From Fibrobacterota bacterium (GTDB taxonomy: Bacteria > Fibrobacterota > Chitinivibrionia > Chitinivibrionales > Chitinispirillaceae): a stretch of 64,000 nucleotides of DNA. The stretch covers positions 223,315 to 287,314 of the forward strand of contig JAEYNR010000079.1 in assembly GCA_023412475.1 (NCBI GenBank), written 5' to 3'. The notes beneath the pieces were generated by a model that saw nothing but the letters and a program-made list of their open reading frames with translations, did not search any database and had not been told where the DNA came from. The position numbers were made by a program, and so were the translations under genes. Shown piece by piece: positions 38,478 to 48,022 of this stretch (positions are counted from its first letter, which is position 1; the number at the start of each line of letters is the position of its first letter).

Positions 38478-39640
38478 AGGCTTTGATATTATCTGTTGCA
38501 GTTATGGCAGTTACTGCTGCAGCTACAGATAATTTGGTGAATAGCTATGAGCAGGAGATAAAGCAGAAGTCCTCAGTGGTGGATTCCATCAAAAATGAAC
38601 TTGAAAGAGGACGCCAAAGGCTAAAGGGGCTGCAGAAGGAGGAGGGCAGTTATCTGGAGCAGTTGGAGCAGATTGAACAAAATATTAAAGCCTCCCGAAC
38701 GTATCTGGAATTATTAGAGCATCGCATTGATACAGTCGGCTCCTTAATTGCCCTGCTGGAGGATTCTTTGACTGAAGCTCAGCAAAAGCTGCTTGAGCGT
38801 CAGTCGATCATGAAAAAGCGGGTTCGTCAGGCTTACATGACCGGTTCTCCGCATCCACTTTTTATGGTTCTGGTCGCAAAAAGCCCATTGGAGCTTCTGG
38901 ACCGGATCCGGTATATTGAAAAGCTTAATAAGTATGATAAGGGACTGGTCAGGGATATTGATGCCTCTCGCAAAAAGATCGATAGCAGGAAAAGTGAAAG
39001 GCAGCAAGAGCGGACAAGCTTGGAGCAGCTCTTATCAGATAAAAGGGATGAGCAGCTTTCCTTGCAAAAAGAGGAGTCTTTGCGAAAGGCTATGCTTGAG
39101 AAGGTTCGCCTGGAGAAAGGCGCTTTCCAGCAAATGATTGCTGAGCTGGAAACTTCACAGAAACAGTTACAGAAAATCATTGAGCAACTGGAGAAAAAGC
39201 GTAAGAAGGCTAAAGAGCAGAGTATAGGCAAAGGTGTACTCTCTTTTGAGAAAAGAAAAGGGAAGTTAAGCTGGCCGGTAAAGGGGACGATTGTGGATGG
39301 GTTTGGCAAGATTGTTCACCCGGTCTATAAAACTGTTATCATGAATAATGGAGTTGATATTGGTGTGAAAGATGGGCACGCAGTGCAGTGTGTAGCTCCC
39401 GGAGCTGTGATACATGTGGGATTTATGAGAGGACTGGGGCAGATGGTGATAATCGACCATTCAGCTGGTTACATGACCGTGTATGCACAGTTGCAGAATG
39501 TTTTTGTAAATATGGATCAAAAAGTGCAGGCAGGGACTGTTTTGGGAAAAGTTGGAAGTTCCTCAAAAGGATCGAGACTGCATTTTGAGATAAGAAAATC
39601 AACTGATCCGCTTGATCCCTCAGAATGGCTTGAAAAGTAG
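38435..39640 (+). CDS. EnvC-like murein hydrolase activator with degenerate LytM domain
   Basis: The 401-residue protein has a signal peptide (ALILSVAVMAVTAAA), a long coiled coil (about residues 35-265) and a C-terminal LytM/M23 fold (about 285-400). The zinc ligands of active M23 peptidases are not all present. The HxxxD histidine is Asn (NNGVDIG), the HxL histidine is Gln (TVYAQLQNV), and only LHFEIR is kept. Coiled coil plus degenerate LytM is the EnvC plan, an activator of amidases recruited by FtsX, which is encoded just upstream. The start is uncertain: TTG at 38435 overlaps ftsX and gives a full signal peptide; no better site is visible. Confidence 0.85.
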   Translation: MVWKYQCCTKISGLKALILSVAVMAVTAAATDNLVNSYEQEIKQKSSVVDSIKNELERGRQRLKGLQKEEGSYLEQLEQIEQNIKASRTYLELLEHRIDTVGSLIALLEDSLTEAQQKLLERQSIMKKRVRQAYMTGSPHPLFMVLVAKSPLELLDRIRYIEKLNKYDKGLVRDIDASRKKIDSRKSERQQERTSLEQLLSDKRDEQLSLQKEESLRKAMLEKVRLEKGAFQQMIAELETSQKQLQKIIEQLEKKRKKAKEQSIGKGVLSFEKRKGKLSWPVKGTIVDGFGKIVHPVYKTVIMNNGVDIGVKDGHAVQCVAPGAVIHVGFMRGLGQMVIIDHSAGYMTVYAQLQNVFVNMDQKVQAGTVLGKVGSSSKGSRLHFEIRKSTDPLDPSEWLEK

Positions 39641-39647
39641 GTATCAG

Positions 39648-40769
39648 ATGCCAGCTATCGAATGGAGAAATTTTATCGGGCAGGAGCGAATAAAAGGCGT
39701 TCTTGAGTCTGCTTTGAAAACTGAGACAATAGGCCATGCCTATCTTTTCTGTGGAGTGTGGGGAGCAGGTAAATTTGCCGGAGCGGTTGAGCTGGCTATG
39801 GCACTGTTGTGTGAGGATTCGGAGCGCAGACCATGTTATGAGTGTGATTCCTGCAGGAAGATTCTTCATTTCGCTCACCCCAATCTTCATATAATCATGC
39901 CGATGGTGTTTGAAAAGGAGCACAAATCGGGTGAAGGTTTAAGCGCTGCCGGGTGGGATCTGCTTTCAACCAGTGTTCGTCAGCGCATTGCCGAACCTTA
40001 CAAACAGCAGAATCTCTCCGGACTACCATCAATTCCCCTGGATTGGGTACGGGAGGTGAACCAGGCCATTCTCAGGGGTGCTATTGACAACAGGAGAAAT
40101 GTCGTGATCATTGATGGGATAGATACTATGCAGAAAGGGGCAGCAAATGCAATGTTAAAAACATTGGAAGAACCGCCTGCCGGTACGCTGATGCTGCTTC
40201 TGACCGAAAAAATTCATTCTGTTCTTCCTACAATCGTTTCCCGTTGCCAGATACTTCGGTTTTCCAGCCTGACACCCGAATCGTTGCGTTCACAGTTGAT
40301 AACCAAACTCTCGCTGCAACCGGATGATCACCGCCTGGAGGAGCTCGAACACAGCGGTTCTTTAGGGCAGGCGCTTTATTTGTTGGAAAATTCTGATGAT
40401 CAGATAATAAAAAACGCCTTTGAATTCTGGAATCTGACTGTGGGGCAGAACTGGTTAGCCATTTCGGAAATTATTGATACCCTCTGTGCTATTAATAATG
40501 ATAGCCTGTATGAAAAAATGTTCGTGCATATTATGCGGTTGCTACGTAATGCATTTTTCAAGAATATCGAAGGAACTGAAAACTATATTATGGGCGACCG
40601 ATCTTTTACCATGGAGCTTAAGCAGATCAAATCACCAGATCAGCTTGAATTACTGGTGCAATTATGTGAGAAGGCGATAAAACAAGTCAGATCCCGAGTA
40701 AACATCTCTCTGGTTCTGGTCAATTTTGCCATTTCGGCGATGGAGATTCTCAATGGGCAAAAGCAATAA
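39648..40769 (+). CDS. holB: DNA polymerase III delta-prime subunit (clamp loader)
   Basis: Start placed at the ATG at 39648 (MPAIEWRNFIGQERIKGVLE); an upstream ATG lies inside the envC end. The 373-residue protein has a Walker A-like segment CGVWGAGKFAGA (about residue 35), a zinc-binding CYECDSCRKI (about residues 62-70), VVIIDGIDTMQKGAANAMLKTLEEPP (Walker B and sensor) and LPTIVSRCQILRF with the SRC arginine motif. These fit DnaX/HolB family AAA+ clamp-loader subunits; the position before the PSP1 gene is the widely conserved holB-PSP1 pair. Length is in the normal range. It overlaps the next gene by 17 bases. Confidence 0.87.
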   Translation: MPAIEWRNFIGQERIKGVLESALKTETIGHAYLFCGVWGAGKFAGAVELAMALLCEDSERRPCYECDSCRKILHFAHPNLHIIMPMVFEKEHKSGEGLSAAGWDLLSTSVRQRIAEPYKQQNLSGLPSIPLDWVREVNQAILRGAIDNRRNVVIIDGIDTMQKGAANAMLKTLEEPPAGTLMLLLTEKIHSVLPTIVSRCQILRFSSLTPESLRSQLITKLSLQPDDHRLEELEHSGSLGQALYLLENSDDQIIKNAFEFWNLTVGQNWLAISEIIDTLCAINNDSLYEKMFVHIMRLLRNAFFKNIEGTENYIMGDRSFTMELKQIKSPDQLELLVQLCEKAIKQVRSRVNISLVLVNFAISAMEILNGQKQ

Positions 40770-41577
40770 ATTAGTAGAAGTGGTCTTTAAGGGGGAACGC
40801 AGAGCGATTTACCGGGACCGCAATGATCTTGATATAGGTGAAGGGGAATTTGTAATAGTGGAAGCCGAGCGAGGGCTGGACTTGGGGAAAGCCTCATTAG
40901 TAGGATCTCTGGTCAGACTTAAAAGAGGTAAGGGCGAAACCCGCAGTATTATTCGGAAAGCTCTCCCAGAGGATATGGATACTTATCATAAAAATAAAGA
41001 GAAGGAAACCGCTGCCTTTACTGTTTGCAAAGATAAAATAAAAGACTATAATCTTGACATGAAACTTGTGGATGTCGAGATTCAGTTCGATGGCAGTAAA
41101 ATAACTTTTTATTTTACTGCTGCTCAGAGAGTGGATTTCAGGGAACTGGTAAAGGATCTGGCATCTGTTTACAGAACCCGTATCGAGCTGCGTCAGATTG
41201 GAGTCAGGGACGAGGCCAAACGGATAAGCGGTTGCGGTATCTGTGGAAGAAAACAGTGCTGCAGCGCATTTCTCAATGAATTCGAACAGATTACCACGCA
41301 AATGGCAAAAGACCAGCAGCTTGCACTAAATCCCAGCAAGATTTCCGGAAACTGCGGACGTCTTCTTTGCTGTATGCGGTTTGAAAACGATACATATCTG
41401 GACATTTTCAAAAAATTTCCTCCTCTCAACTGCAGAATTACTCTTAACGGGAAAACTGGCACACTCACCTTTATCAATATTTTCCAGGAAAAAGGAATGG
41501 TTAGTTTTGACGAAGGGGGGCAGGAATGGTTTACTGTTGATGAGCTGGGGAAAGGAGCTGTAGAAAGTGTCACCTGA
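40753..41577 (+). CDS. PSP1/RicT(YaaT)-like Fe-S protein
   Basis: The start is the ATG at 40753 (MGKSNKLVEVVFKGERRAIY); an upstream start nine codons earlier has no support. The 274-residue protein has the PSP1 C-terminal domain, VEIQFDGSKITFYFTAAQRV and VYRTRIELRQIGVRDEAK, and the conserved cysteines SGCGICGRKQCC and SGNCGRLLCCMRFE. In Bacillus the homologue RicT belongs to the RicAFT complex that binds [4Fe-4S] clusters and affects RNA processing. The domain order and neighbours (holB upstream, metG downstream) are as in many bacteria. Function in this organism is inferred from the family. Confidence 0.88.
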   Translation: MGKSNKLVEVVFKGERRAIYRDRNDLDIGEGEFVIVEAERGLDLGKASLVGSLVRLKRGKGETRSIIRKALPEDMDTYHKNKEKETAAFTVCKDKIKDYNLDMKLVDVEIQFDGSKITFYFTAAQRVDFRELVKDLASVYRTRIELRQIGVRDEAKRISGCGICGRKQCCSAFLNEFEQITTQMAKDQQLALNPSKISGNCGRLLCCMRFENDTYLDIFKKFPPLNCRITLNGKTGTLTFINIFQEKGMVSFDEGGQEWFTVDELGKGAVESVT

Positions 41578-43564
41578 TGCACCTCAACGCTTTCTGGTAA
41601 CTTGCGCTCTTCCGTATGCAAACGGGGATCTTCATCTGGGGCATCTGCTGGAAGCTGTGCTGACAGATATATTTGTCCGCTTCCAGAAGCTCCGCTCTAA
41701 CGAGGTCCTTTTTGTATGTGCAGATGATACTCATGGGGCAGCTATTGAACTTTCTGCAAGCAAAAATGGTCTTTCTCCTGAAGAGATGGTTTCACAGGTA
41801 AGGCAGAATCATATTCGGGATTATGCCGGATTTGATATCGGCTTTGATCTTTTCTATACCACCAATTCTGAAGAAAACCGCAGATATGCGGAGCTTATAT
41901 ATAATAATTTCAGGAAACATGAGCTTATTGCAGAAAGGGAAACAGAACAGTTCTTCTGTACTCATGATAACCGCTTTCTTCCAGACCGGTTCATTATCGG
42001 TACGTGTCCTAATTGCAAAGCGGAAGACCAGTATGGTGATGCCTGCGAGGCTTGTGGAGCTGCCTACGAGCCTGTTGCGCTTACGAAACCTCGCTGCTTT
42101 ATCTGTGGAAAAGAGCCTCAGATACAATTGTCCCGTCAATTATACGTAAAACTTGATAGCTGTAGCAGCTTTTTAAAGGAATATGTGGAAAACACAGATG
42201 TTTTACAGGAGGAAATCAGGAATTATGTAAAACACTGGATCTCGCAGGGGTTAAAGGAATGGTGCATATCGCGTGATGGCCCCTATTTCGGGTTTAAAAT
42301 TCCGGGAACCGAAAACAAATATTTTTACGTATGGTTGGATGCCCCTGTCGGATATCTCTCTACCACCGAGAAGTGGTGTAAAGAGAACGGAAAGAGAGTC
42401 GAGGACTACTGGGCTCCAGAGAGCAACACCCGGATAATTCATTTTATTGGCAAGGATATAGTTTACTTTCATGCACTGTTCTGGCCGCTTATGCTTAAAA
42501 ACTCTGGCTTTAAGCTGCCCTCTTCAATCGTAGTTCATGGCTTTTTAAAAATCATGGGTCAGAAGATGTCTAAGTCGAGGGGTACTTTTATTCTAGCAAA
42601 GGAATACCTTCAAAAAGTCAATCATCCTCAGGCACCGGAGTACCTGCGCTTTTTCTTCGCTACCAAACTGATGCCTAGCACCGGAGATATCGACTTAAGC
42701 CCCGAGGAGTTTATCAACAGAATTAATACTACTCTGGCTAATAACTTCGGAAATCTCCATCATAGAACTCTGGTTTTTTGCGAACGGTACTTTGATAATA
42801 AAATACCGGACCAGCCCTGGGACCAGCAATTCGCCGACATAATCGAAGAGGCTGCATTGGAGATTTCCAGCCATTATGAAAAATGTGAAATAAAACTGGT
42901 TGTGGAAAAGATCCATTCTCTGGGGAGCCTGGGAAACAAGTGTTACCAGGACAACAAACCATGGGAAAGTGTTAAAACTCAACCCGATAAAGCTGCTGCA
43001 GTAATGGTTACCTGCATCAATCTGATAAAGGCTATCGCGGTTTTCCTCAAACCCATTACTCCTGGACTTTCTGCCAGAGTGGAGCGACAGTTATCCATGA
43101 ACTTCTCATGGGAAGATTATCGTTTCTCATTGAAAAATAAAGCTCTTGGACCTACCGAAAAGCTGGTCAAGCCACTGGAAAAAGAGGAGATTGAGAGTCT
43201 TTTTGCCTTTAGCGAAAAAAAGGTCCAGCTAAAAGAGGGGTTGATTGATATAGAGACTTTTAAAACCTGCGATCTGAGGATTGGGTCGGTTATCTCCGCT
43301 GAGTCTATACAAAAATCAAAAAAGCTTCTTAAGCTTCAGGTGGAACTGGGAAAGGAACGGCGGCAGATAATTGCCGGCATTGCAGAAAGTTATACTCCTG
43401 AACAACTCAGCGGACAACCGGTGGTGGTTTTGACTAACCTAAAAGCTGCAACCCTTATGGGACACAAATCAGAAGGAATGGTCCTTACCGCTCAGAATGC
43501 AGATGGTTCTGTGGTATTGATTCAGCCTCAAAAAGTGGTCTCTTCAGGAGCAAAAATAGCATGA
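41567..43564 (+). CDS. metG: Methionyl-tRNA synthetase with C-terminal tRNA-binding domain
   Basis: The 665-residue protein uses a GTG start at 41567 (SPDAPQRFLVTCALPYANGD) after an AAAGGAG. The class I signatures are HLGHL (HIGH, about residue 30) and KMSKSRGTF (KMSKS, about residue 330). A zinc knob is given by CPNCKAEDQYGDACEACG and CFICG. The C-terminal 100 residues (LIDIETFKTCDLRIGSVISA and VVLTNLKAATLMGHKSEGMV) are an OB-fold tRNA-binding domain of the EMAP II/Trbp111 type. It charges tRNAMet. It overlaps the PSP1 gene by 11 bases and recJ by four. Confidence 0.96.
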   Translation: MSPDAPQRFLVTCALPYANGDLHLGHLLEAVLTDIFVRFQKLRSNEVLFVCADDTHGAAIELSASKNGLSPEEMVSQVRQNHIRDYAGFDIGFDLFYTTNSEENRRYAELIYNNFRKHELIAERETEQFFCTHDNRFLPDRFIIGTCPNCKAEDQYGDACEACGAAYEPVALTKPRCFICGKEPQIQLSRQLYVKLDSCSSFLKEYVENTDVLQEEIRNYVKHWISQGLKEWCISRDGPYFGFKIPGTENKYFYVWLDAPVGYLSTTEKWCKENGKRVEDYWAPESNTRIIHFIGKDIVYFHALFWPLMLKNSGFKLPSSIVVHGFLKIMGQKMSKSRGTFILAKEYLQKVNHPQAPEYLRFFFATKLMPSTGDIDLSPEEFINRINTTLANNFGNLHHRTLVFCERYFDNKIPDQPWDQQFADIIEEAALEISSHYEKCEIKLVVEKIHSLGSLGNKCYQDNKPWESVKTQPDKAAAVMVTCINLIKAIAVFLKPITPGLSARVERQLSMNFSWEDYRFSLKNKALGPTEKLVKPLEKEEIESLFAFSEKKVQLKEGLIDIETFKTCDLRIGSVISAESIQKSKKLLKLQVELGKERRQIIAGIAESYTPEQLSGQPVVVLTNLKAATLMGHKSEGMVLTAQNADGSVVLIQPQKVVSSGAKIA

Positions 43565-45276
43565 ACCCAATTGTCTCTCCCAGGGAGAAAATTGTGGTTC
43601 GAGAGACCGATCCGCTTGTCATAAACCGCTTACAGCAGGAGTTAAAGGTTCCTTATGGGATTGCAGCAATACTTGCTGGACGCAATCTGTGTACTTTCGA
43701 GCAGTGCAGAGCTTTTTTCAGGCCTGAGTTATCGCAGTTTCATGACCCGTTTCTCTTTGAGCACATGCAAATTGCAGTGCAACGAATCGAAGATGCACTC
43801 AAGCGGCATGAAAAAATTATCATATATGGAGATTATGACGTAGACGGCATTACTTCCACTGCATTGCTGGTACAGGTGCTCAGGCGGTTGGGTGCTGATT
43901 GCGACTATTTTCTTCCAAACCGGTTAACCGATGGCTATGGGATATCAGAAAATGGTATCAGACAGATCGCCTCAAAAAAGGCCGGATTGATAATTTCAGT
44001 TGATTGCGGCATAACTGCTGTCTATGAGGCTGCTGTTGCCACAAATATAGGAATGGATATGATCATTACCGATCATCATGAGCCCCAGGGTGCTCTTCCG
44101 GATGTGGTTGCCATTATTAACCCGAAAGTAAACAGCTCTCAGTACCCTGATAAAAATCTGGCCGGTGTTGGTGTTGCTTTAAAGCTTTGCCAGGCATTGG
44201 CAAAGCATACCGGCACTGACGAGCAGTTGTGGCTTCCTTTCCTTGATATAGTTGCTTTAGGAACTGCTGCTGATATTGTGCCTTTGTTAGGTGAAAACCG
44301 GATTATCACACGTTATGGATTCCAGATTCTTGAAAACACCATACATATTGGACTCAAAGCTCTTATAGATTTACAGAAATTAAGCGGGAAAAAGATTTCT
44401 ACATCTGAAGTTGTTTTTCAACTGGCACCTTGCATCAATGCCGGTGGCCGCTTAGGGGATGCAACCAGAGGAGTGGAGTTGCTTTTAACGGAAGACCCGA
44501 CAATCGCATGGCAAACCGCAAATGAATTGCTTGAGACAAATCTGGAACGTAGAGCTTTGGACAACGCAGTTGCGCAGGAAGCTATGGAGTGGGTTGAGAA
44601 GAACTGTTCTCTTGACAGGGATTTTACTCTGGTGGCTGGGAAAGAGAGCTGGCATGTGGGGGTTATTGGTATTGTAGCTTCCAAGTTGGTAGAAAGGTTT
44701 CACCGGCCTGCCATACTTTTTTCGATTGATGCCAATGGAGTTGGGCGTGGGTCGGGAAGAAGTGTTCCCGGATTGCATCTTCTTGAAGCTTTAAGCCAGT
44801 GTTCTGATTTACTGGAGAGCTTTGGCGGACATGCTGCTGCGGCTGGAATGAATATCAAGTCTCAGAACATCGATCTTTTCCGTGAAAAGCTTAATCAGGT
44901 GGTTGGTAGTATGGTCAAAGCGGAAGATCTGGTTCCGCAGGTGATTGCCGATGCAGAAATCAACCTTTCGCAGCTTAACCCTAAATTTTTCCGCATTATT
45001 AATGAAATGGCTCCTTTTGGGCCTGGAAACATGCGACCAGTTTTATTTTGTAAAAATCTGAAACAGAAAAGCAGCCCCAGAGTCGTAGGCCAGAAACATC
45101 TGAAAATGCTGGTTGTGGGTGATGGGGTCAGCATGGATGCTATAGGGTTTAATTTTGGAAACAGATACGATGAGATCTGCCGGGCATCAGAAATAAATCT
45201 GGCCTTCAGTCTAGATGAAAACGAATGGAACGGCAGAATAAATTTGCAAATGAAAGTAAAGGGCGTTTCTCTATGA
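43561..45276 (+). CDS. recJ: Single-stranded-DNA-specific exonuclease RecJ
   Basis: The 571-residue protein has the DHH-family motifs IIYGDYDVDGITSTALL (motif I), SVDCGI (motif II), IITDHHEPQGALPD (DHH) and IVALGTAADIVPL. The DHHA1 segment contains GRGSGRSVPGLHLLEALSQC and FGGHAAAAGM. RecJ degrades 5'-ended single-stranded DNA in recombination and mismatch repair. All metal-binding aspartates and histidines are present and length is typical. It starts in a four-base overlap with metG and ends with a four-base overlap with argH, so metG-recJ-argH form one transcript. Confidence 0.95.
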   Translation: MNPIVSPREKIVVRETDPLVINRLQQELKVPYGIAAILAGRNLCTFEQCRAFFRPELSQFHDPFLFEHMQIAVQRIEDALKRHEKIIIYGDYDVDGITSTALLVQVLRRLGADCDYFLPNRLTDGYGISENGIRQIASKKAGLIISVDCGITAVYEAAVATNIGMDMIITDHHEPQGALPDVVAIINPKVNSSQYPDKNLAGVGVALKLCQALAKHTGTDEQLWLPFLDIVALGTAADIVPLLGENRIITRYGFQILENTIHIGLKALIDLQKLSGKKISTSEVVFQLAPCINAGGRLGDATRGVELLLTEDPTIAWQTANELLETNLERRALDNAVAQEAMEWVEKNCSLDRDFTLVAGKESWHVGVIGIVASKLVERFHRPAILFSIDANGVGRGSGRSVPGLHLLEALSQCSDLLESFGGHAAAAGMNIKSQNIDLFREKLNQVVGSMVKAEDLVPQVIADAEINLSQLNPKFFRIINEMAPFGPGNMRPVLFCKNLKQKSSPRVVGQKHLKMLVVGDGVSMDAIGFNFGNRYDEICRASEINLAFSLDENEWNGRINLQMKVKGVSL

Positions 45277-46643
45277 AAATGTGGGATGGACGTTTCAGTA
45301 AACCATCAGACCGCCTGATGGAACAGTTTCATAATTCATTGCCTTTTGACCAGAAACTCATTGAAGAGGATATTCGTGGAAGTATTGCCTGGGCGGAAGC
45401 TCTCAAAGAAATCGCAATATTTACTGCCGATGAATACCAAGTGGTAAAAAAGGGTCTGGAGGAGATTCTCTGCGATTACTCTGATGGTAAGTTAGAGTTT
45501 ATGCCTCAAGATGAAGACATTCACATGGCTGTGGAAAGGTTATTGATCGAGCGGATCGGAGATACCGCTGCCAGGCTTCACACGGGCCGCTCCAGAAATG
45601 ACCAGGTTGCCACTGACTGCAGGTTGTATGTCTTGAAAGTTCTTAAAAAGACAAGCGATGCTGTAGTCAATCTTCAGAATGCTTTAATCTGTCGTGCCGA
45701 AACTGATTTTGAGATAATCATTCCAGGATTCACTCATCTTCAGCAGGCACAGCCCATATTGCTTTCCCATTACTGGCTCTCATTCTTTTTCCTTCTTCAG
45801 CGTGAAAAGAGCCGGCTTCAACATGCAATTGAAACTGCAGATATGATGCCCCTGGGTGCGGGAGCAATGGCGGGAAGTGGCTTCAATGTTGACCGGTTCA
45901 GCCTGGCCTCTTCTCTTGGTTTTTCCACTCCCTCGCACAACAGTATAGATGCAGTCTCCTCCAGAGATTTTATTCTGGAAGCGCTCTCTGTGGCCTCTTC
46001 AATTGGAATTCACCTCAGCAGATATGCTGAAGATCTGATTATATGGTGTTCTCACGAGTTTGGGTTTGTAGAACTTGACGACGCCTGGTCTACCGGGTCA
46101 AGTATTATGCCGCAAAAGAAAAACCCTGACTCCCTGGAACTTATAAGAGGCAAGAGTGGAAGATTTATTGGAAATTATATGCGTTTTGCGGCGACTCTGA
46201 AAGGAATCGGCCTCACTTATTATAAAGATCTTCAGGAGGATAAGGAACCCTTATTTGACAGTTTTTATCAGTTGGATCTTGTTCTTCAGGTTTTTGCTCA
46301 GGTGATAGCTACTTTGAAGACGAATACAGAGAGAATTGCCGGTGATCTGGATCCGTTTCTTCTGGCCACAGATCTGGCTGATTATCTGGTCCGCAAAGGG
46401 CTGCCTTTTCGTCATGCCCACAAGGTAATTGGCAAAATCGTTGCCCATTGTATAGAGAATAAGCTTCAGATGAATGATCTGACTCAAAAGCAGCTTAATG
46501 TTTTTTCTGATCTTTTTGATTCGGATGTGATGCAGGTGTTTTCCTGGCAAAATGCCATAGATGCCCGAAACATCTATGGTGGGACCGGCTCAAAAAGTGT
46601 CAAGGAGCAGATCGTTTTTGCCAAAACTCTTTTGAAGGCCTGA
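45273..46643 (+). CDS. argH: Argininosuccinate lyase
   Basis: The start is the ATG at 45273 (MKMWDGRFSKPSDRLMEQFH), which overlaps the recJ stop in ATGA; the longer frame upstream would lie deep in recJ. The 456-residue product has the fumarase/aspartase superfamily signature TGSSIMPQKKNPDSLELIRG with catalytic Ser in the flexible loop, plus TGRSRNDQVATDCRLY and IPGFTHLQQAQPILLSHYW with its catalytic His. It converts argininosuccinate to arginine and fumarate. Other arginine biosynthesis genes (argG, argF) are not nearby. Length and motifs are normal. Confidence 0.96.
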   Translation: MKMWDGRFSKPSDRLMEQFHNSLPFDQKLIEEDIRGSIAWAEALKEIAIFTADEYQVVKKGLEEILCDYSDGKLEFMPQDEDIHMAVERLLIERIGDTAARLHTGRSRNDQVATDCRLYVLKVLKKTSDAVVNLQNALICRAETDFEIIIPGFTHLQQAQPILLSHYWLSFFFLLQREKSRLQHAIETADMMPLGAGAMAGSGFNVDRFSLASSLGFSTPSHNSIDAVSSRDFILEALSVASSIGIHLSRYAEDLIIWCSHEFGFVELDDAWSTGSSIMPQKKNPDSLELIRGKSGRFIGNYMRFAATLKGIGLTYYKDLQEDKEPLFDSFYQLDLVLQVFAQVIATLKTNTERIAGDLDPFLLATDLADYLVRKGLPFRHAHKVIGKIVAHCIENKLQMNDLTQKQLNVFSDLFDSDVMQVFSWQNAIDARNIYGGTGSKSVKEQIVFAKTLLKA

Positions 46644-46660
46644 TGTTATTGACTTTTTGC

Positions 46661-46676
46661 TGGTATTATTTTTGCA
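46661..46676 (+). promoter_or_regulatory. Candidate sigma-54 promoter before the SpoIIE phosphatase gene
   Basis: TGGTATTATTTTTGCA matches TGGCAC-N5-TTGCA at the GG and TTGCA positions with the exact 16-base length. It lies 145 bases before the GTG of the phosphatase gene. No activator site pattern is evident, so it may be chance in an AT-rich gap. Confidence 0.3.
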
Positions 46677-46805
46677 GAAAGCCAGCATCTATTATTAGAC
46701 TTTGGTGTGAAAAAAAAGTATAATTGGTTTTATCAATGAAAATTATTAGAATCTCTGGTTTGCTTTCTTTGTTTTTAGATTTAACCATTCATTCCGGATT
46801 TAAAT

Positions 46806-48014
46806 GTGCAAAGCCTTGATGAGTCCTCGATAAATAAGACAGAAGATTCCAGTGATGCTGATCTTTTTGTAGCACGCAAAGTTCACGCTGCCATGATACC
46901 GGAGATTTTTCCTGTAGCAGAGGAACTGGAGATCAGATCATTATATATCCCCTGCAAACATATTGGCGGGGATCTTTTTGATGTCGTTCAGATCTCTGAT
47001 AACATTATTGCATTTCTGGTCATCGATGTTGCTGGCTGTGGGGTACAGGCTGCTTTAATATCTGCAACAGCAAAGATCCGATTTTCCTCTTATATGAAAG
47101 CCGGGTTTTCTCCAGGAGCTGCTGTGCAACAGGTAGATGCAGATATCAGAAAGCTTTCATTGAACAGTTTTATTACTGCATTCCTGGGGTATTTAGATCT
47201 CCACGATAACAAGCTTACCTACTGCAATGCCGGTCACCCATATCCGGTAATACTCAGACGGACCCAGAATTCTTTGGAGATGCTTAAGACACATGGAACC
47301 ATTATTGGTGTTCTGGAGGATGGTTTTTTTGAGGAATGCTCAGTTTACCTTAATCCTGGTGATTGTTTGATAATGTTTACTGACGGGGTTTACCAATGTT
47401 TTTCCGGATCTTCACAAAGAAGCGCCTTCGAGGAGTTTATTTCCGATACCCTGCACAGAAGTACACCAGAGGAAGTTATTTCTGAAATCAAGAACAGAGG
47501 CAGTAGCAATAAAACACAAAACGGCATAGAAGATGATATAACTGTTTTAACTGTGGAAATGTTGACCGCTTCCAGAAAAAATCAGATCAAAGAGAAACTG
47601 GGCTTTTCCAGGGATGACCCGGTTTATCTGCAGTTTCTCAGGTATTATGAGGACATGGATAAAGCAGTTGCCGTAATCTTAAGCAGTATGGACTCATTTG
47701 GATATAGTGATGATGCTATCCGGAAAATGAAAATATCACTGACCGAATTAATCGTAAATGCAATTTTGCATGGCAACAAAAAAGATTTCTCCAAAAAAGT
47801 GATAATGGGGCACATCGTTGATAAGTTTAAAGCACTTATTTCGATTATGGATGAAGGGGCTGGTTTTAATCCTGATATTATACCTGATCCAACATTGCCT
47901 GAAAATCTGATTAAAGACTGTGGACGGGGACTCTTTATTGTACGTCATTACGTGGACAGCATGCTTTTTAATGACAAGGGAAATCGGGTTACAGTTGTCA
48001 AGCATCATAGGTAA
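46806..48014 (+). CDS. SpoIIE/PP2C phosphatase fused to a C-terminal HATPase (anti-sigma-factor-like) domain
   Basis: The GTG start at 46806 gives a 402-residue protein without membrane helices. The PP2C/RsbU-type domain (about 20-255) contains IGGDLFDVV, LVIDVAGCGVQAALIS, TYCNAGHPYPV, FTDGV and EDDITVLTVE, the five metal-binding segments. The C-terminal domain (about 290-400) contains SLTELIVNAILHGNKK (N box) and IMDEGAGFNPD with GRGLFIVRHYVD (G boxes), as in RsbW/SpoIIAB kinases. A phosphatase and a kinase of partner-switching systems in one polypeptide suggest it sets phosphorylation of an STAS anti-anti-sigma protein. No STAS gene is in the window. The ribosome-binding site is weak. Confidence 0.87.
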   Translation: MQSLDESSINKTEDSSDADLFVARKVHAAMIPEIFPVAEELEIRSLYIPCKHIGGDLFDVVQISDNIIAFLVIDVAGCGVQAALISATAKIRFSSYMKAGFSPGAAVQQVDADIRKLSLNSFITAFLGYLDLHDNKLTYCNAGHPYPVILRRTQNSLEMLKTHGTIIGVLEDGFFEECSVYLNPGDCLIMFTDGVYQCFSGSSQRSAFEEFISDTLHRSTPEEVISEIKNRGSSNKTQNGIEDDITVLTVEMLTASRKNQIKEKLGFSRDDPVYLQFLRYYEDMDKAVAVILSSMDSFGYSDDAIRKMKISLTELIVNAILHGNKKDFSKKVIMGHIVDKFKALISIMDEGAGFNPDIIPDPTLPENLIKDCGRGLFIVRHYVDSMLFNDKGNRVTVVKHHR

Positions 48015-48022
48015 GTGATTCA

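Noticed and set aside
38744..39309. Serine- and leucine-rich minus-strand frames over envC
   Set aside because: They are complements of the coiled-coil codons of envC.
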